Assembly: GCA_007095785.1 (NCBI GenBank)
Contig: SFBL01000103.1
Location: forward strand, 1-61,126
Length of the DNA: 61,126 bases
Source: Microcystis aeruginosa Ma_SC_T_19800800_S464
Lineage (GTDB): Bacteria; Cyanobacteriota; Cyanobacteriia; Cyanobacteriales; Microcystaceae
Reading direction: 5' to 3'
A model generated the notes under the pieces. That model searched no databases. It had not been told where the DNA came from and saw only the letters and a list, made by a program, of their open reading frames with translations. Positions 57,148 to 61,126 of this stretch are shown piece after piece (position 1 is the stretch's first letter; every line of letters starts with the position of its first letter). The position numbers were made by a program, and so were the translations under genes.

Positions 57148-58575
57148 CTATTGTTGCGCTTCTAGGGAACGAGAACTAACCTCCTGTGAGGTCACTTTTT
57201 CCTCTTGAGTCCCCGGCAGTGGTAAGTTAAGATTGGGTCCCTGACGGATAATAAGACTGCCGAAATAGAGAGCGGAAACCAAGAAAACGACATAAATCGC
57301 CGTAATTCCGATTAAAGAGGTTAAAATCTCGCCCGCAGGTAGATGAGAAGCCGCATCCACCGTCCGGATTTGATTGTAAACCGTCCAGGGTTGACGACCG
57401 ACACAACGGACAATCCAACCGGTTTCCACCGCAAGATAACCCAGAGGGGCCGCAAAAACCCAAGCGCGTAGTAACCATTTTTGACTGTCGATTTTTTCGT
57501 TAGATAATTGACCGCGCAGCCATTGCCCAACAGTTACAGCCATTAAAGACGCGAGAAAAAGACCGATAGCGACCATAATCCGGAAGGAATAATAGATTAG
57601 CCCCACCATGTGCGGTCTGTCTTCGTATTTCCACGTTTTTAAGCCGAGAACAGGTTCCGATAACTTGGGTTTTAACTCCAAAAGATAACCCAAAGCATTA
57701 GGTATCTTCACTTCCCAGCTATTTGTCTCCGCTTTATCCTTGGGTAAAGCAACCAAACTCCAACCGGCAGTTTCTCCCGCAGGAATGGTTTCCCATTGCG
57801 CTTCCATGGCGGCTAATTTAGCCGGTTGATAGTGATACACTTGTTCGGCACTAAGATGACCGACAAAAATTTGCAAGGGAGCGATAACAATCGCTAGAGT
57901 AAGAACAATTTTGAGAGAACGACTAAAAAAGCTAATGTGACGTTTATTGAGCAAATACCAAGCACTAATCCCACCAATGACGAATAAAGAAGTTTCCAGA
58001 GTAGCGAAAAACATATGCAGGAAACTATTAACCATGAAGGGATTGAGAATCGCTTGTAGGTAATCCTGAACGATAAATTTACCATCCACGAAGATGCCAC
58101 CGGCGGGGGTTTGCAGCCAAGAATTAGCGGTTAAAATCCAGAAAGTGGAAAGATTAGCCCCGAAAGCGACGAGAATTGTCGCTAGGAAGTGAATTAACGG
58201 GGGAACTCGTCCCCAACCAAACAGCATAATTCCCAGAAAACTAGCCTCTAGCATAAAGGCCATGGTTCCCTCGAAACCGAGGATAGTTCCGAAAAAGTCC
58301 CCCACTGCTTCCGAAAAAGGCGCCCAATTCATGCCAAACTGAAAAGCCATGGGTAAACCAGAAGCAACTCCAATGCCGAAATTGAGAATGTAGAGTTTTG
58401 CCCAGAAGCGAGCGTGATGATAGTAGTCAGGATTGCGGGTTTTTAACCATAATCCTTCGACAATAACTAGATAAATGCCCATACCAGTGGTTAACACCGG
58501 CCAAAGCATATGGAAAATAGCAGTAAGGGCGAATTGTATTCGCGACAAAGCAACGGGGTTGGCAAGTAAATCCAT
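57148..58575 (-). CDS. cydA: cytochrome bd-type quinol oxidase subunit I
   Basis: 475 residues with about nine helices and the haem ligands of the bd family: FALTAIFHMLWPVLTTGMG, FWAKLYILNFGIGVASGLPM, and VGRQPWTVYNQIRT (GRQPW motif). The short Q-loop, in place of the long loop of E. coli CydA, fits the cyanide-insensitive CIO-like type common in cyanobacteria. Likely reduces excess plastoquinone. Operon with cydB. Confidence 0.95.
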   Translation of the reverse strand: MDLLANPVALSRIQFALTAIFHMLWPVLTTGMGIYLVIVEGLWLKTRNPDYYHHARFWAKLYILNFGIGVASGLPMAFQFGMNWAPFSEAVGDFFGTILGFEGTMAFMLEASFLGIMLFGWGRVPPLIHFLATILVAFGANLSTFWILTANSWLQTPAGGIFVDGKFIVQDYLQAILNPFMVNSFLHMFFATLETSLFVIGGISAWYLLNKRHISFFSRSLKIVLTLAIVIAPLQIFVGHLSAEQVYHYQPAKLAAMEAQWETIPAGETAGWSLVALPKDKAETNSWEVKIPNALGYLLELKPKLSEPVLGLKTWKYEDRPHMVGLIYYSFRIMVAIGLFLASLMAVTVGQWLRGQLSNEKIDSQKWLLRAWVFAAPLGYLAVETGWIVRCVGRQPWTVYNQIRTVDAASHLPAGEILTSLIGITAIYVVFLVSALYFGSLIIRQGPNLNLPLPGTQEEKVTSQEVSSRSLEAQQ

Positions 58576-58808
58576 GATTACAATCTCTGCACGATCGTGA
58601 AGATATGATCAGCACCTATAATACTTAGCCAGTAATGCCCTGAAAAAGCAAGGGTAAATAGGGATTATATAGATTGTTTTTAGATTTATGCGATCGCTTT
58701 CGTGTTAGTCAAGACTTTTAATTAGTATTCTTGTATTGTATTGGAGGGAAAACTCAGAAAAATTGCTAGAATATTAGCCTGATTAATTAATTTTCCCCTC
58801 GATCGAGT

Positions 58809-60716
58809 ATGACTTTCTCCTCAGCCGCAGACTTTCAAGATGAATTTGATGTCATCGTCGTCGGGGCGGGCCATTCCGGCTGTGAAGCGGCCCTAGCTTG
58901 CGCCCGTCTCGGTTGTCGTACCCTTCTCCTCACCCTTAATCTCGATAAAATCGCTTGGCAACCCTGTAACCCCGCCGTCGGTGGTCCGGCTAAATCCCAA
59001 TTAACCCACGAAGTGGACGCTTTAGGCGGCGAAATTGGCAAAATGGCCGACCGCACCTATCTGCAAAAACGGGTTCTTAATGCCTCTCGCGGACCGGCAG
59101 TCTGGGCCCTACGCGCCCAAACCGATAAACGGGAATACGCGGCAATTATGAAAGGTATTGTCGAAACCCAAGCAAATCTGGTTATTCGGGAAGGCATGGT
59201 CACAGACCTGATTTTAGGGGCAAATGAGCAAGTTTTAGGGGTAGAAACCTATTTCGGCACTTGTTTCGCCGCTAAAGCCGTCATTTTAACCACTGGCACT
59301 TTTTTAGGCGGCAAAATCTGGATTGGCGGCAAATCCATGGCAGCTGGACGCGCGGGGGAATTTGCGGCGGTGGGTTTAACAGATACCCTAAATCGTCTCG
59401 GATTCGAGACTGGTCGCCTAAAAACTGGCACTCCTGCCCGTGTGGATAAGCGTTCGGTGGATTACTCCCGCATGGAACCGCAACCGCCCGATGACGAGGT
59501 ACGTTGGTTTAGTTTTGATCCGGAGGTGTGGATCGAACGAGAACAAATGAACTGTCATCTCACCCGCACCACGGCGGCAACTCATCAATTAATCAGAGAT
59601 AATTTACATTTATCCCCCATTTATGGCGGTTTTATTGACTCCAAAGGGCCGCGTTATTGTCCTAGTATTGAGGATAAAATCGTCCGTTTTGCCGATAAAG
59701 AAAGTCATCAAATTTTTATTGAACCGGAAGGGCGCGATATTCCCGAACTTTATATCCAAGGCTTTTCAACGGGACTGCCGGAAAATGTTCAATTAGCCAT
59801 GCTGCGGACTTTACCCGGTTTAGAAAACTGTGTGATGTTGCGTGCTGCCTATGCAGTGGAATACGATTATTTACCGGCAACTCAGTGTTATCCAACCCTG
59901 ATGACGAAAAAGATTGAGGGGTTATTTTGTGCGGGACAAATTAATGGGACAACCGGTTATGAAGAAGCGGCAGCCCAGGGACTGGTGGCGGGTATTAATG
60001 CGGCGCGGTTTGCTTTAGGAAAAGAGTTAATTGTTTTTCCCCGGGAGGAAAGTTATCTCGGAACTTTGGTCGATGATTTGTGTACTAAGGATCTGCGGGA
60101 ACCCTATCGAATGTTAACCAGTCGTTCCGAATATCGCTTAGTATTGCGATCGGATAATGCCGATCAAAGATTAACACCTTTAGGGCGAGAAATTGGTTTA
60201 ATTGATGACCGGCGTTGGCAATTATTCCAGAGCAAACAAGCTAATATTATCGCTGAAAAAGAACGCCTACACGAAACGAGAATTAAAGAACGGGATGAGG
60301 TGGCAATTGCCATCGTTAAGGATACAGAACAAAAAATCAAAGGTTCTCTCTCTTTAGCGGATTTAATGCGTCGTCCTAACTTCCATTATCTCGATCTCGA
60401 TCGCTATGGTTTGGGTAATTTCGATTTAAATTTAGCCGAAAGAGAAGGGGTAGAAATTGAGATTAAATACTCTGGTTATTTGAAGCGACAACAAAATCAA
60501 ATTGACCAAATTAGTCGCCACAGTAACCGTCATTTATCCCCCGATATTGACTACATGAAAATCGAAACTTTGTCAATGGAATCTAGGGAAAAATTAACAA
60601 AAATTAAACCCGCCACCATCGGCCAAGCCTCGCGAATTGGCGGAGTCAATCCCGCCGATATTAACGCTTTATTAGTGTATTTAGAAATGCGGCAGATGTC
60701 GGCAGTTAAAAGTTAG
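58809..60716 (+). CDS. mnmG: tRNA uridine-34 carboxymethylaminomethyl synthase subunit MnmG
   Basis: 635 residues. With MnmE it modifies the wobble uridine of certain tRNAs. The FAD-binding loop is [20 protein letters not shown], followed by [43 protein letters not shown], and [12 protein letters not shown]; the C-terminal helical domain contains [19 protein letters not shown]. Length is normal. Divergent from cydA. Confidence 0.96.
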   Translation: MTFSSAADFQDEFDVIVVGAGHSGCEAALACARLGCRTLLLTLNLDKIAWQPCNPAVGGPAKSQLTHEVDALGGEIGKMADRTYLQKRVLNASRGPAVWALRAQTDKREYAAIMKGIVETQANLVIREGMVTDLILGANEQVLGVETYFGTCFAAKAVILTTGTFLGGKIWIGGKSMAAGRAGEFAAVGLTDTLNRLGFETGRLKTGTPARVDKRSVDYSRMEPQPPDDEVRWFSFDPEVWIEREQMNCHLTRTTAATHQLIRDNLHLSPIYGGFIDSKGPRYCPSIEDKIVRFADKESHQIFIEPEGRDIPELYIQGFSTGLPENVQLAMLRTLPGLENCVMLRAAYAVEYDYLPATQCYPTLMTKKIEGLFCAGQINGTTGYEEAAAQGLVAGINAARFALGKELIVFPREESYLGTLVDDLCTKDLREPYRMLTSRSEYRLVLRSDNADQRLTPLGREIGLIDDRRWQLFQSKQANIIAEKERLHETRIKERDEVAIAIVKDTEQKIKGSLSLADLMRRPNFHYLDLDRYGLGNFDLNLAEREGVEIEIKYSGYLKRQQNQIDQISRHSNRHLSPDIDYMKIETLSMESREKLTKIKPATIGQASRIGGVNPADINALLVYLEMRQMSAVKS

Positions 60717-60795
60717 GAAATAATCCTGATTATCAGCGATCAAGAGTTATTATTGGCTGCTTAATTAAGTAGCTGGTTATAGTTAAATTAAAAAT

Positions 60796-60899
60796 GGATT
60801 TTAGGTTCGATCCCCCCTGCCCCCCTTATTAAGGGGGGTGTCGATCCCCCCTTAGTCCCCCCTTGATAAGCTATCCATTAGTCACATCTTTCTTAACAA
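60796..60899. repeat. C-rich dispersed repeat between mnmG and the IS
   Basis: GATTTTAGGTTCGATCCCCC, a CCCCCCTT-ATT-AAGGGGGG hairpin (60820-60838), then CTTGATAAGCTATCC and ACATCTTTCTTAACAA (60862-60899). These match 10788-10853 and, in part, 16655-16690 (inverted) and 22240-22267. The hairpin may also terminate mnmG. Confidence 0.65.
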
Positions 60900-60982
60900 A
60901 AAGAGAAGAAACTTAAAAAAAGGGGAAACGATTGATAGGTATAGTTTTGAAAGAAGGAATTAAGGTGGAGGTGAGCAAAAAA

Positions 60983-61126
60983 ATGGAGAAATGGGCAGCC
61001 CAAGAATTACAGTATGCAGACCTAGGGGACACCAGAAGAAAGAAAAGGTTAATCAGTATCGTAGAAAACTTGGCCAGCCAACCTAGTACAAGTGTGCCAC
61101 AAGCTTCAGGAAATCTAGCGGCAGCG
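60983..61126 (+). CDS. IS4-family (Tn5-like) transposase, N-terminus, cut by window edge
   Basis: 48 residues are visible: MEKWAAQELQYADLGDTRRK continuing KRLISIVENLASQPSTSVPQ. This is the N-terminal DNA-binding domain of Tn5/IS4-type transposases (W-A-x-E-L...LGD-RR-KRL). A strong GGAGG (60967-60971) sits 11 bases before the ATG; GTG 60971 and TTG 60947 are in frame upstream. The catalytic DDE part is outside the window, so intactness cannot be judged. Confidence 0.85.
   Translation, partial: MEKWAAQELQYADLGDTRRKKRLISIVENLASQPSTSVPQASGNLAAA

Overview
The window comes from a unicellular cyanobacterium and most resembles Microcystis (M. aeruginosa-like). The evidence is photosystem II genes (psbH, psb28), a GuaB3-type IMP dehydrogenase relative, the cyanobacterial panC-cmk fusion, a PedR-type redox regulator, a split RNA polymerase (rpoB followed by rpoC2 with no rpoC1 between them), frequent GCGATCGC (HIP1) octamers, and heavy seeding of intergenic DNA with GATAACT-type heptamers, CCCCACACC-type low-complexity runs, small inverted-repeat elements and IS debris. 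No rRNA operon, CRISPR array, prophage or replication origin is visible.

Layout. 1-6.6 kb: end of an unknown frame, sodB (-), a TnpB-like fossil, psbH, tatA, a dead response-regulator gene, glgB and a fasciclin protein (-). 6.6-12.1 kb: ribonuclease Z with a 1078-aa tubulin/FtsZ-like protein two bases behind it, then argF. 12.1-12.7 kb: a transposase-less IS200/IS605-like element with its own promoter, abutting a small Cys-rich protein. 13-24 kb: malQ (-), DUF29 (-), tRNA-Gly (-), a HAD hydrolase (-), panC-cmk overlapping a PIN-domain gene, a secreted phosphodiester glycosidase-like protein, a phasin-like coiled coil, an FKBP isomerase, psb28 (-) and a PEP-CTERM protein. 24-30 kb: a helicase-like protein with ruined ATPase motifs, a CruP-like flavoprotein (-), a small membrane protein (-) and leuA. 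30-41 kb: housekeeping block rpoD(sigA), rpsT, tatD, rpoB, rpoC2. 41-48 kb: tRNA-Pro and tRNA-Ser around a Ycf52-like GNAT gene, then a parvulin / HlyB-type ABC exporter / HlyD type I secretion cluster ending stop-to-stop on hisA (-). 48.7-52.3 kb: pedR overlapping a PD40 lipoprotein gene, then an HTTM-DCC membrane fusion. 52.4-61 kb: DUF760 (-), guaB3 (-), small membrane protein (-), LRAT-domain protein (-), zinc-ribbon protein and phosphoribosyltransferase (+), cydBA (-), mnmG (+), and the start of an IS4-type transposase cut by the window edge.

How the genes fit together. Glycogen metabolism is represented twice (glgB, malQ), photosynthesis and redox control by psbH, psb28, sodB, pedR, cydAB and the CruP-like gene, and core transcription/translation by sigA, rpoB, rpoC2, rpsT, rnz, mnmG and three tRNAs. 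The exporter cluster looks like one functional unit. Most other neighbours are unrelated, as is common in Microcystis, whose genome is much rearranged by repeats.

The least explained parts, in my judgement, are the TnpB-less element at 12.2-12.64 kb, the tubulin-like protein coupled to RNase Z, the HTTM-DCC fusion, the LRAT protein with a PspA-like tail, and the helicase relative that has lost its ATP-binding motifs. All functional calls rest on motif reading by eye; no database search was run.
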